A stretch of 64,000 nucleotides of DNA, taken from assembly GCF_019649055.1 (NCBI RefSeq), contig NW_026570279.1, positions 186,001 through 250,000 on the forward strand. Reading direction: 5' to 3'. Position 1 is the first letter of the stretch. Each line of letters starts with the position of its first letter. The stretch comes from Paramacrobiotus metropolitanus (lineage: Eukaryota > Tardigrada > Eutardigrada > Parachela > Macrobiotidae). The translations under genes were made by a program, and so were the position numbers. The notes beneath the pieces are model-generated. The model saw only the letters and a program-made list of their open reading frames with translations, was not told where the DNA came from and did no database searches. This document shows, piece by piece, positions 54,166 to 64,000 of the stretch.

Positions 54166-54199
54166 ACCACTTGACTTGCAATCTGGGACAACTGATTCG

Positions 54200-57170
54200 T
54201 TATTTGCAGCGAACTGGCAGCCGTCACACATGTTACATCGCATGTCGCTAAACTGCCAAGTGCCAATCACAGGAATTTCGCACCGGGAGAAACGCGAGCA
54301 GGAAATGCACATACGCTAAGCAATGCGTGAAGTTAAAATAATGCACTTCAGTCGTCTTTTAATACCGTGGCCACATTGCCGCCGCTCATTATCTAAGGAA
54401 TACGCTACACTTTTCATCAGTCAGCTTCCTCTGCGCGCCCGACTTTTCTTGATAACAGCTGTCAAAGTTAGCTGCACAATAAGGGATCGCCGCATCCGCC
54501 ATATGCGGCAAGTTACATGTTGAAATATGCTTCGCTGCATCGGCCATCTTTATAAACTGCTTTCAAGCTCAAAGGCATACACTGCAGTCATTTCGGCAAC
54601 AGAATCACTTAAGCGCTGTCTCAAAAGTCAAAAGATAGGGAAAAAGCTAAACAAAATTTTTGACTCCAAACCTGTTGTTTTTTTATGGCGAGGAAGACAA
54701 AGTTCTCATATTCATTTTTCGGTCACTTTCAGTTCACGCTTTCGAATTTTGGTAACCGGTCACTTAGTCTTACACCACTCCCGTAGCGTGCTAGATGAAT
54801 AGCTGCAGATCGCGCAACGTGTTTCTTACTGGTTTTTGCAGTGGTCTGTACTTGTAGTTATCAAAACAAAATTGAAAATGTTGAAATTTGAAATTTTAAA
54901 ATTTGCAAACGTGGAAAAGCGGTTCTTTTGCATCGCACCTGGTCCAGTTCCTGTTCTTCGTTTGGTTTTTTATGAACATTTTTTTCAGTTTATGCTTCGA
55001 AATTCATGAGAAAAGTTTTCACTATGAAAACTATTTGTTTCCGGTATTTTTGTTAGTAAGAAAGCTTTCCAAGAAACCCGGAAACCCGTAAAAGGGGGCA
55101 GTGCCGTATATGACTGCGTTATATACTTACTCGTACTGTGCTGACGGAAGGCGAAAGTAATAGTTCTTAACTGTAGCTTTAATCACACAACAAGCAAGAA
55201 TAACAATGAGATGGAAAGCAACACGAAATGGTAGGCCGTCACTGGAATGAACGATATCATACGCAGCACAACAACACCTTATATCCAAGTGCAACCGTTT
55301 TTCAACAATTCCAGAAAGTTCGGTAACTTTCACGTGATAATAAAACATGAAAACAATCCTTAGATTTTCAAACGTTGCGGCCAAAGCCATAACGTTTTCA
55401 TCCATGCACACCCGCACGCAGTTAAACAAGCTGTAATAAAAGCAGCATTCACAAACACAAGTTTAGCAATAAAGCTCGTAAACATAGGCGCCTTTCAAAT
55501 GACCGCTATGCGTATACCGGCGTAACACTCACAAAAATTAAGCGTGCCGCATTCTTTTGCGGTGAAGTGTCTACGTCTTGCGTCAAAATGTCGCAAATTT
55601 AAAATGTCTCAGTGCAAAAAGTTCCAAACCGAAGTGTCCCAGCGTCAAATGTCCCGCGGCAAAATGCCCTGGCGGTGAAATGGCGTGCGTCGAATTTAAT
55701 TGCGTTGAGATATCACACCCCCAAATGTTCGGATGCGGTTAAATTCTGTGCATTTTTTGCGAACTTGTCAACGACAGGCTGTCATAAAACTTCAACCGGT
55801 ATATTTCACAGTCGAACTGATTGCTTGCTGATAGTTCGGTGCATGGCCGACGCGACGGCTGCGGCTGTTAATAGTCGGTTTTAAGCCGTGGGTCGTGCCG
55901 CCGGGTCTCATCGGTGACCTTGTCCCTGGAAAAATCTCTCAGCCAAATATCAGGGTCTATATATACGTAGCTCCCCTAATGTGGGGCTTTCACTGCACCG
56001 CAAGCGTGCCTAAGTTGCTTCGCTGTGTATCGGGTTTTCATATACAGAGTATATATTCCGTTCAGTGCATTTACAATGTATTAGTATGCAAATCGTATCC
56101 CTGCCGGAAAAAAAATCTACCGCTTAAACGAAGAAGTTCTGCGAGAGAACTCCGTGAACATCTTTCTACACAGGTGATTAGGGACGCACTAGGGGAATAT
56201 TTCGTACAGCGCCTGTTCGTACAAGTTCGGGCTACTGCACTCACACACAAATGCCATGTAATGCAGCGTTAACACACACGCATTGAGCGTTGAGCACACA
56301 GCCACACATTCGTTTTAACAAACGTGAAGTTTCAACGTCTGCACAACTGATGTTCTGAGTTGGAAATTGGATGTACTGCATATGGCACAAGTGAAGAACG
56401 TTATCCTGACATTCGACGCGGGACATCCTTTTGCGGACACGAGTCTCGGAATTGTGCAAGGTAAGTTTAAAGTTTTTTGTAGTCGTAGAACGAACCTGTA
56501 GTCTACATGTTTGGGCAGCTTACTGGGACCGCAACGCATTGCTGAGTCGCGTCTCGTTTTTAGGTGATATCCCGTCTGCGGAGCTCCGCACAGGCTTACT
56601 TTTTCCACAACGTGGCGCCATACGGATCAAGACACAAAAAATCAGAAATGAAATGAAAGAGCAACATTAAATAGTCTAATAACAAAACTGCCATCAAAAT
56701 CCAGCAAAGTTTTGATTGCATATTAGCGGGCCATTTCGCAAAGAATGTTAGGTTTTTACTGCTGTTCAAAAGCTTTGCTATTTGATTATTAATTCCACGA
56801 TTGGGTAACCTTACACCAATCGGCACATTTGCTATCGTTACGCCTAGTGGTTTAATGCAATTGTGGTTGGGTAAAACCAGCCATTCACAGAACGGATAGA
56901 TGCTCGACAAGCCAATGCAAGAGCGGACATACTAAAGCGCTCCGTTGATATGACTCGTCATATCAACGCAACACGCTACGAGCCTACTTTTTCCGGGAGG
57001 GTATATACCCAATACACCACGCAGCAACCTAGTCACGCCGGTTTTTTTAAACAGTTGTGACTAGTACTGTAATGTACAGAGTACAGACCATGAGAATATG
57101 TTGAGCATATGGAAAACTTCGTGATTACCGAAACTAGAGCTGGCTATGTTTCCATAACAGCTACAAAAAT
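54200..57170. other. intergenic, no supported gene
   Basis: Short frames without motifs or splice structure fill this stretch. A 28-base hairpin (TTGATATGAC..GTCATATCAA) lies at about 56944-56968. Confidence 0.35.
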
Positions 57171-57176
57171 AATATA

Positions 57177-57875
57177 CAGTGAAACTTCTCTACTACGTAC
57201 ACCCAGCCTGCCTAGCTTCCTGAACGATACAAAGGGGTGTACGTTAAGTAGGGGCACTGCCCCTACGGGCGAATAATAACACACCATCCCCCAGGGGTGA
57301 GTTACATATATAAATATTAATTTTGTTTGTAGCAACCGGATTATGATCGCGTTCGGCTTCCTGATCATTCTGCTGATTGAAGCCCTGGATTGAAGTGGCC
57401 GACAGGTTAAACATTTTAGCAGCACTGCGACAACCAAGCTTCTCTGACGTTAATGATTTCGAGAATTTTCTCCCAGAGAAACTTTGACGCTCACCTTTCG
57501 CGTCCATTTGTAAACAGCACAGTACCGTAAGTGACAGGTCAAGTTCCCAACTATGTGTGTAAATGTTGTTTTTTTCGTTCCGCTGTTTTGCATCGCAAGA
57601 TTCAGCATTGGGCAGACTTAAAACTAGAAGCCAGAGCCTTCTTTGAAATTTTTGTTTCTCATTCTTAGCCAGCTGTACGTAACGCAGAGGTTGAAAGCAT
57701 CTTAAATATGGTCTCCCGTTCCATGATAGGTGTACGTTATACTTATAGAGGTGTGAACGTTATAAAGAGAACTGCCCTTGTGTTATATAATGCCGGACAG
57801 TCCGGTTTCCAACCGTATGCACTTAATAAAAGGGTGAACGTTATAAAAGGGTGTACGTTACCAGGGGTTTCACTC
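57177..57875. mobile_element. Tigger-type remnant
   Basis: The left end CAGTGAAACTTCTC and the right end, complement GAGTGAAACCCCTG, share the Tigger terminal pattern including CGTACACC. TA lies outside each end. Internal copies of TGTACGTTA occur. A minus-strand frame (57507-57370) contains EKLGCRSAAKMFNLSATSIQ, a CENP-B-type helix-turn-helix remnant. The rest of the transposase is gone. Confidence 0.7.
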
Positions 57876-58204
57876 TAACAGCTTTTATAAACCGTAAAAA
57901 AAGCGCTGTGCACTGGCCTACCAGTGCACAGTTCGGTGCATTCCTAGTTTGTAAAACGAACAGATGCCTTTGGTGAAACAGGTATGATGCCGAAAAAATT
58001 AAGAAATTAAAAAAAGGCTGCGAGTACGAAACTTTAATTTCAAAAGTAAACTGAAAAGTATCTACACGTAAGTATGAACGTCCATACACACAGTGAAACA
58101 GCCAAAGGCCACGTCGGCTTTCCGTGCACGCAGCGGGCATTCATTAAGACCCAAAACGTTCACCCTTGCACACAGTCACGGCCCATCATAGAAACAATGT
58201 CAGA

Positions 58205-58255
58205 AATACTGTTGCTGCTGTTGCTGCTGTTGTTGCTGCTGTTGTTGAAATTATT
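58205..58255. repeat. CTG/TTG trinucleotide microsatellite
   Basis: About 16 triplets of CTG, TTG and GCT phases form an uninterrupted low-complexity run. Confidence 0.85.
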
Positions 58256-58441
58256 TTGCTGAGGTCGCCCAGGCGAAATTTCTTAGCTAGAATTTTGGTA
58301 ATACGATTTGATAGCATTTTGCAAGTAAATTACGTAGTCGACAAAGTCAGTTCCTCAAAAAATGCGTTAGGCCTGAAGCAAAACTTGGGAAGAATTGCAC
58401 ATTCAAAGTCTATGGAACGTCCCTTACGGACAGAGTAGTGA

Positions 58442-58486
58442 CACCAAGGCATAACACTACACTACGTGTAGTGTTATGCCTTGGTG
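58442..58486. repeat. perfect 45-bp hairpin, 21-bp arms
   Basis: The arms start CACCAAGGCATAACACTACA and are exactly complementary around a TAC loop. A partial third copy of the arm (GCCTTGGTAACACTACACTA) follows at about 58496-58515. It could be a foldback remnant or a hairpin-RNA source. Confidence 0.9.
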
Positions 58487-58925
58487 CCTTGGTATGCCTT
58501 GGTAACACTACACTACACTACTTAGTGTATATTTTGCCATGGTGACTCCGTATGGAAAAAAGATAAAAGTAAGGACAAGGGATGAGTAGATATCGTACGA
58601 GGTGAAACATCTGTCTTTTTTAAGCTTTTTGTTAGATTTTATTCGGTTTTATTGAAAAATTCAGATAAACCTGTTTTTTTCGTCGCGCTTTTGAAATTAA
58701 AAAATTTATTGGAAAATGGTTGAACCATGGTGCCGAAAGCACTTGAGGGATTCGGCCCGGTGTAAAGCACCAAATTCGTGTACATCCACGGAGAGTTTCG
58801 CTGTTACGCACTCCCGAGCACGCCTTTGCATTGCTCTATGATATTTTTTAGCCAAAGGATTTTTATACTTACGCGCGAAATCCGTTAGCACGCGCAACGT
58901 CCGATTAGAAAGTCATGAGTGAATC

Positions 58926-59655
58926 AGAATTCTAACCAGGAAACGGTCAGAGGACTCCCCTCCGAAAAATTTCAGTTTTTTGTTTCAAACAAGAGTAGGT
59001 ACTGGGAATACTTAAAAAAGTATTTTCTTGGGCAGTGGTCCAGTGGGCATGGATGCATTGTCAAAAAAAATAGTGTAAAATACTCGTATTTATTGTATAC
59101 AATGAAAGTGTTGTCAACGTAACGTACGTGTTCCCGTAATTTTGTTTATACTGGTGAAAACTTATGTTCCGAGGCCGAGCTACTGCGGTACTTGTTATCA
59201 CTGCAAACTTGCCCCTTAACTAATTTTCGATTTTTTTACAATAAAAATCTTCAGAGATTTTCTCCGGCAGTAGATTTGATTGCACTGAATGATTTCTGTA
59301 CTCTTGTGTGTGCTGCAGCGCGCAAGCACTGCTGGTTTTTCAGAACTCAATAAGTACATAGCTTTCATAAAAATTTAATAAAATTTTGTTAAGGATTAAA
59401 GATAGTACTCTTATTACTCCAGTTTCATAAACATCATTTATAGGGAATACGCGTACTAGTTCCTGTGCACTGGAATATTGCACAGCACTACATTGGCGGT
59501 TAATACTGCAGATAAACTTATTTCTGGACACGCCCACTTGATCATTGCTGTTAAAAATACTTTTTTAAGTATTCCAGCACCTACCCTGGTTTCAAAAATA
59601 AATTGCAATTTTTCTGAGGGGAGACCCTCTGACCGTGACCTGGTTAGCTGAAATG
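58926..59655. mobile_element. inverted-repeat element with about 125-bp arms
   Basis: The left arm (58926-59053) and right arm (59523-59655) are complementary. Shared parts include CAGAGGACTCCCCTCCGAAA, TTTGTTTCAAA and ATACTTAAAAAAGTATT. The 470-bp interior is non-coding. A non-autonomous DNA transposon is likely, but no target duplication is obvious. Confidence 0.7.
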
Positions 59656-62600
59656 CGTTCACGTGTACTTAAAGTCTCAGTAAATACTAATGTGCATTTA
59701 CATGTACAATTTGAAGAAGATCAGTTCGTTATGAGACTTTTGGATGATGTGGATGCATTTAAATTTTTTGGAATTTTGATTCAACCATCACTTTCCCACC
59801 GGATGTGGCGCGCGCAAACAGATTTCGTTCCTATATGTAGGCAAATGTTTTGGCTACAAAATATGATAAAGCAATACAAAAGTGGCGTGCTTGGGAGTGG
59901 CGACAACGAAAGCTCCCGTGGTTGTACGCAAATTTGATCCGTAGTACAGGCCCGAATCCCTTTAGCCACCTTCGCGAGTCAAGTATTTCACGAGTCAAGT
60001 TAACTCTTCGAAACACTTCCAGATCAAGGAATGCAAATGGCGTCGCCCAGCACAAGGAGTTCACCGCTCTTTCGTTGTTATTGGCCAACCGAGCGAACTA
60101 ACGTAATTATACAAGGTCCATACAAGAAAATCAGAAATGCTAAATAAGCACAATGCATACTCGTATTAAACTTTATCATTTTTTATTGGCGCTTTATGCG
60201 GCAAAAAACCCCTTCTACAAATGAGGGAAAAAGCACGCGTAAATTATTCTGTTGCGGAAATTTTGAAAGCAAGCCTAAACAACGGCAGCTAAACAAAACA
60301 AAAGACGTCTGCCATCCTGCAGTTTAAACATAACTAATTTTTTTGGTATTTTCGAAAGAATATTATTGAAGACAGAAACTGCGATTGATACAAAGCAAGA
60401 AACGTATGATGTACGATACTTTCAACTGCCAAAGTATCAAATAGGCATACGAAGCACTGCATTTCCCAAAGGCTCAAGCACGGAACGGCACGACAGATGG
60501 AATGCTTTCCATAAAATTCAGGAACAAATTCTTCTGCTCTTCGGTCAAGGCAATTTCCTTCACGATCCCTTCGCCGAATCGATGATTATCCAGGCTAATA
60601 TCCGGATGACGACGTCGCACACAACCAATCTGCAGGTGGTAGGCGCAATCCCTTGGCGGCGATATGGCAGTTTTTCCTTGAACACAATTCGGCTCGCTTC
60701 TTACGAGAATAAGCCCGAGTTGGGGTGCTTGTTGGGAAAACGGTGTGCGGCAGCCACAACACTGGTATCCGGCGTATGACTTTAAGCCATCGCCACCGCT
60801 TACACCGCAAAGCTTGAAGGGCCCGACACTCGTTTCCCAAGGAGGCTTGTCCGCTACAATGCGGTGCGAAATAATTAATTGATTACATGGTTAATAATGA
60901 TTGCCGTACAATTTTGGAGCGAGCTCCAAGTTAATGAAGAACGATACTGTTAAAAAAATAAGTTTTATTGTTAGCGTACATAGCAAAAATGATAATGTGG
61001 CATAATAATATTGTTCACATAATATAGCTTATTTGCAATATCTGTATTTGCAGAGACGAGCCTTGCTCACAAAAAATAAGATACGTACTTAAGATCATCG
61101 TAAATAACATACAGCTGCTTATAAAGGATGTATAACAATTTATATGACGAGCGAATCGTGCAAAAAGGGCACCGCACATACGTATCGGGAGTATCGGCCG
61201 TATCGTCCGCATCGCTCTTTCAGTACATACTGTACCGGATTTTCGTGAGTCTGATCATTTTGCGTACATACCAAGAATGTGAATTAAAAATAACATAATA
61301 CTAAAAAACACGGACGAATAATTTTATTTTCTAAAAAACGCAAACTGGATATACAACTACCGTAATATATGCTAAAAAACAGGATACAGCAACCACAGCA
61401 AAAACACTTTCTTTCTTCCCGATTCGGATATTGTAGTTAAAAAGCGTATCGCGCTCCCCTCTTTGAAGTTGGATGGATATTCTTCATAGTTTTCATATGC
61501 AACGATTATCAAAGAATTTTGCGACCTGACCTTTTTGCTTTGATTATGATCCTCTGTATTACGTGGCTAGTAACGCGTTGCCTCCAGGAAGAATGAAGAG
61601 AAGAGCTGTAAAGTTTTCGGATGTGTTGATCCATTTTAATAGCACAAGGTTTACTAAATTATTTAAATTAAGCAGCGTGTATTAATCATGCTCCATGCAG
61701 CAGTAGTGCTTTGAAAATTGTTTTGCACCTGTGCTTTAGGCTCCAGCGGTACCGGCATCTAAGACCCGGCAGCTTCGTAACTGATTCTTTTTAAACAAAA
61801 TGCAAATGAAACGGTTTTCCGACGTGCTAAATCTAATGGCATTGCGAGTTTTTGTTTCATCCTTTCATAGTGGATTCTGCATACGAAGATTACGGGGAAC
61901 TTGGCTGCACTACAGCTCTTTTTCCTTGATAGCAGAATACGTATAAATTCGTCGCTAATCAGAGCAAATTATTTTGCTTGTTATTAAGTAATAGAGGTTG
62001 TTTGTAAAGGAAACAGATAAAAGCGCAGTACTGTATATATGAGAAGTGCAATACGGACTATACGGCCGATACGTATACGCGGTAACCTTTTTGCACTAAG
62101 CGCTCGCCATAAATTTATAATACAGTGACAATCATACTACAGAACCTGAAAGTTAATACAGCAAGAAGGAAAGGTAAAGTGGACTTTTTTTAGTTTCCAA
62201 TGACTAACAATCCAACGTAAATTCATTCTATGTAGAACTACTGTCAATTTCGTACCAAAGTAAAATCCGGTCCGTTTTTTGTTCACCGTGCAATACCTAT
62301 GTGCGGAGTCTCGGACGGCTACCGTAACACAGTATGCACTTTGTTATAAGTGCGCATGCTCTAATCGTTCATGATTTGTTCCAAAATTACGAGTGTATTT
62401 ATACATTACAGTTCGTAATTTACACGTTTTGCCACGCAGTGATTTCTTTAAAGTTGGAAGTATTTTAAACGCAGATGTATAAGAATACTCGAAGTTAATG
62501 TCAAGAAAAATATTAATGCAGAAATGCCAACGTTTTTGTTTTCTTGGTGTTGCACCATACGGGTGATGCCGTGGTAATGCAATATTTTTAGCCTACGTAG

Positions 62601-62794
62601 CCGTGTACGAACTGATGCCAGCCGCCAGCCGCTGGCGGTTGCAACTCGGCCATCGCCCTATGATCTAGTTGTAAATGCTACAGTTTTTAAAAAAATCACT
62701 CATAATTTTATGAATAGTCCAAAGTTTTTTTCACATCGATTGCAACTTTTTATGAAATGACCCTCATACATACTTACACTAAACGGTATTTGCG
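59656..62794. other. no supported gene
   Basis: Two plus-strand frames of 100-137 residues (59635-59937, 60366-60779) have no motifs I recognise. The rest is AT-rich with no repeats that I can define. Confidence 0.35.
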
Positions 62795-64000
62795 CTAGAA
62801 CAAACAGGGTGGGGAACGGCCACCGCACACAGATCGTCTGCCACTATAGTCTAAAGGAGCCGACAAACAGTGCGCGCGGCCTGGCCCCTGAAGCGTTCCT
62901 TTAACCTGTGAAAGTACCGTATATTTGTTCTCGTTCTGATTACCTTGTTTCTGAAGCAACGACTGCCTGTTGTTTGTTGCGCTACTTCTGTCTACATCAG
63001 GGGTCAGGGTGTCCAAGGTCATTTCCTTTCGCCCTTTGCGGATGAGTGCACCTTCCGCTGCTTTTCGGTCCTTCACCCTACGACGAGTGCCCTTTGGCTT
63101 GCTTCCGGCATTTTTCGAGGTTGGACGAACAACAGCTCGATACAGTCTCTTTCGCTTGCTGAAACTTTCCAAATAATCGGTTAAACTGTTTGCAGCCGCT
63201 GCAACCGCAAGCGAATGGGAACACATTCCCTTTGAACGAAAGTGATCGCACCGACAGTCAACTTCGCATGACCCGCACTTCCAAGCGACTACCCGCTCCA
63301 CACGTTCCTTCGGCTCTTGAATGGCATATTCCACACTAACGGTGTTGCCAGTACGCGTTTCTGCTTTTTTGCTTATGTGTCGATGCTGATGAATCATGCG
63401 GGCAGCGTTCCAATGCGAGCGGTAATCTTCTGACAAATTCGACTCGTGGAATGCGATGGGAAATTTGCTTACGGAATCCGATATAGCAACAATATCCCCA
63501 GATGCAGGCTTGAGATGTTGTAACAAATCGGTGTCTGGGATCAAACCAAAAATTTCCATGTAACACGTTTTCAGTGCGCGGTGCTGAAACAGCAACGATG
63601 TACTGCAGGTCATTAAGTCCACATTTTTTCGGCGGTATTCTCCTCGACCAACGATGCTCTCTGCCATTGAACGCTCCTGATGCAGGAACAAGCGCTTCAG
63701 TTCACGAATAATTTCCAAATCGGTCAAAGCATTTTTCGCTTTCGGTTCAAGTTTTTGTCGTATCATGGAATTTGCCGTCTCAGTGGCGTTGTTATGACAA
63801 AGTCTGTCCCCAAATCCAGCTGGCTGACGTGCTTCCAATATCACCTTATGGATGTAATTGGATTCACGCTCCGGAGTGAAATACCGGGCACTAAATCCAG
63901 GATGTCTCTCTTCCCAGACTGTTTTCAAAAATTCAAGCCGCTCTTTGAAGTCTTGAGAAGAAACTGCATCAACCAATCCTTCGGTATACGTATTCTGCCG
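62795..64000 (-). CDS. Mutator-like (MULE) transposase, C-terminal part, open at window edge
   Basis: The minus-strand frame is open from the window end to a stop at 62795, about 400 codons. NNATETANSMIRQKLEPKAK matches the part of the MULE DDE core with the catalytic Glu. Later a SWIM zinc finger appears: CEVDCRCDHFRSKGMCSHSL, with the C-x-C and C-x-H ligands. A basic tail follows. SWIM fingers are typical C-terminal DNA-binding modules of MULE transposases. The N-terminal part and the element's left end lie beyond the window. No downstream terminal repeat was identified. Confidence 0.8.
   Translation of the reverse strand, partial: RQNTYTEGLVDAVSSQDFKERLEFLKTVWEERHPGFSARYFTPERESNYIHKVILEARQPAGFGDRLCHNNATETANSMIRQKLEPKAKNALTDLEIIRELKRLFLHQERSMAESIVGRGEYRRKNVDLMTCSTSLLFQHRALKTCYMEIFGLIPDTDLLQHLKPASGDIVAISDSVSKFPIAFHESNLSEDYRSHWNAARMIHQHRHISKKAETRTGNTVSVEYAIQEPKERVERVVAWKCGSCEVDCRCDHFRSKGMCSHSLAVAAAANSLTDYLESFSKRKRLYRAVVRPTSKNAGSKPKGTRRRVKDRKAAEGALIRKGRKEMTLDTLTPDVDRSSATNNRQSLLQKQGNQNENKYTVLSQVKGTLQGPGRAHCLSAPLDYSGRRSVCGGRSPPCLF

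Noticed and set aside
53828-54251. Overlapping frames on both strands with SPSLSNP and LGLGLLKLG repeats
   Set aside because: Both are translations of a 6-bp-based minisatellite. A frame open on both strands over a repeat is not evidence for a gene.
56241-56910. Overlapping minus-strand frames of 70-104 residues
   Set aside because: No motif, biased composition or splice signals; expected by chance.

Overview
The window is animal nuclear DNA, probably from a small-genome invertebrate. Genes are broken by short GT-AG introns (54-110 bp is common). There are seven-transmembrane receptor exons, a kinase-kelch gene family, an MBOAT acyltransferase and an ANP32-like gene, and many DNA transposons. 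A tardigrade or other ecdysozoan fits, but the sequence alone does not settle the species.

Region 1 (about 1.5-20 kb) is a host gene cluster. Four copies of an unusual gene lie on the minus strand. Its product has a divergent protein kinase domain, a linker domain and a C-terminal kelch domain. Copy 4 (15580-19958) is intact: three exons give an exact 645-residue frame. Copies 1 and 3 are broken kinase or kinase-kelch genes. Copy 2 has lost the kinase and keeps only a leader exon and kelch. Two paralogues of an unknown multi-pass membrane protein (3191-3856 minus, 14781-15470 plus) and a receptor gene whose TM2 exon holds a 140-bp foldback insertion lie among them. Small elements are scattered through the cluster: a hAT derivative with perfect 8-bp target duplications, two copies of a 160-170 bp MITE, and foldbacks in introns. 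A 2.1-kb pogo/Tigger element (20331-22431) follows.

Region 2 (22790-51848) is a single giant Polinton/Maverick, about 29 kb, bounded by a 6-bp direct repeat GTTCAA. Its long terminal inverted repeats are recognisable as three blocks in mirror order (A-B-C ... C'-B'-A') and are interrupted by later insertions. Inside are the Polinton hallmarks: protein-primed DNA polymerase B, packaging ATPase, retroviral-type integrase with chromodomain, penton-like minor capsid protein, double-jelly-roll major capsid protein, adenain-like protease and small adenovirus-like structural proteins. The structural genes are packed tightly with overlapping starts and stops.

The accessory genes are the remarkable part. 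They include a two-repeat TATA-binding-protein homologue (47473-48666), a divergently transcribed PC4-like single-strand DNA-binding candidate, a BIR (IAP-type) protein, an ANP32-like leucine-rich acidic protein, an MBOAT lipid acyltransferase with many introns, a coiled-coil protein and a zinc-finger protein. A short repeat with the core GTTAGCCACTG recurs only in three intergenic spaces, each just upstream of an open frame (polB, BIR, and the TBP/PC4 divergent promoter). It may be a family of element-specific promoters.

Many genes in the element carry breaks: in-frame stops in polB, ATPase and the core-like protein, frameshifts in the penton, polB and zinc-finger genes, and an Asp-to-Gly change at an integrase catalytic site. 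This copy is therefore a fossil, or the assembly has errors there. The TBP-like, PC4-like, BIR, ANP32-like, major capsid and protease frames are open.

Region 3 (52-64 kb) is gene-poor. It holds a third copy of the Polinton terminal motif with a different minisatellite, a Tigger remnant, a perfect 45-bp hairpin, an inverted-repeat element, and at the window edge the 3' part of a Mutator-like transposase with a SWIM zinc finger.
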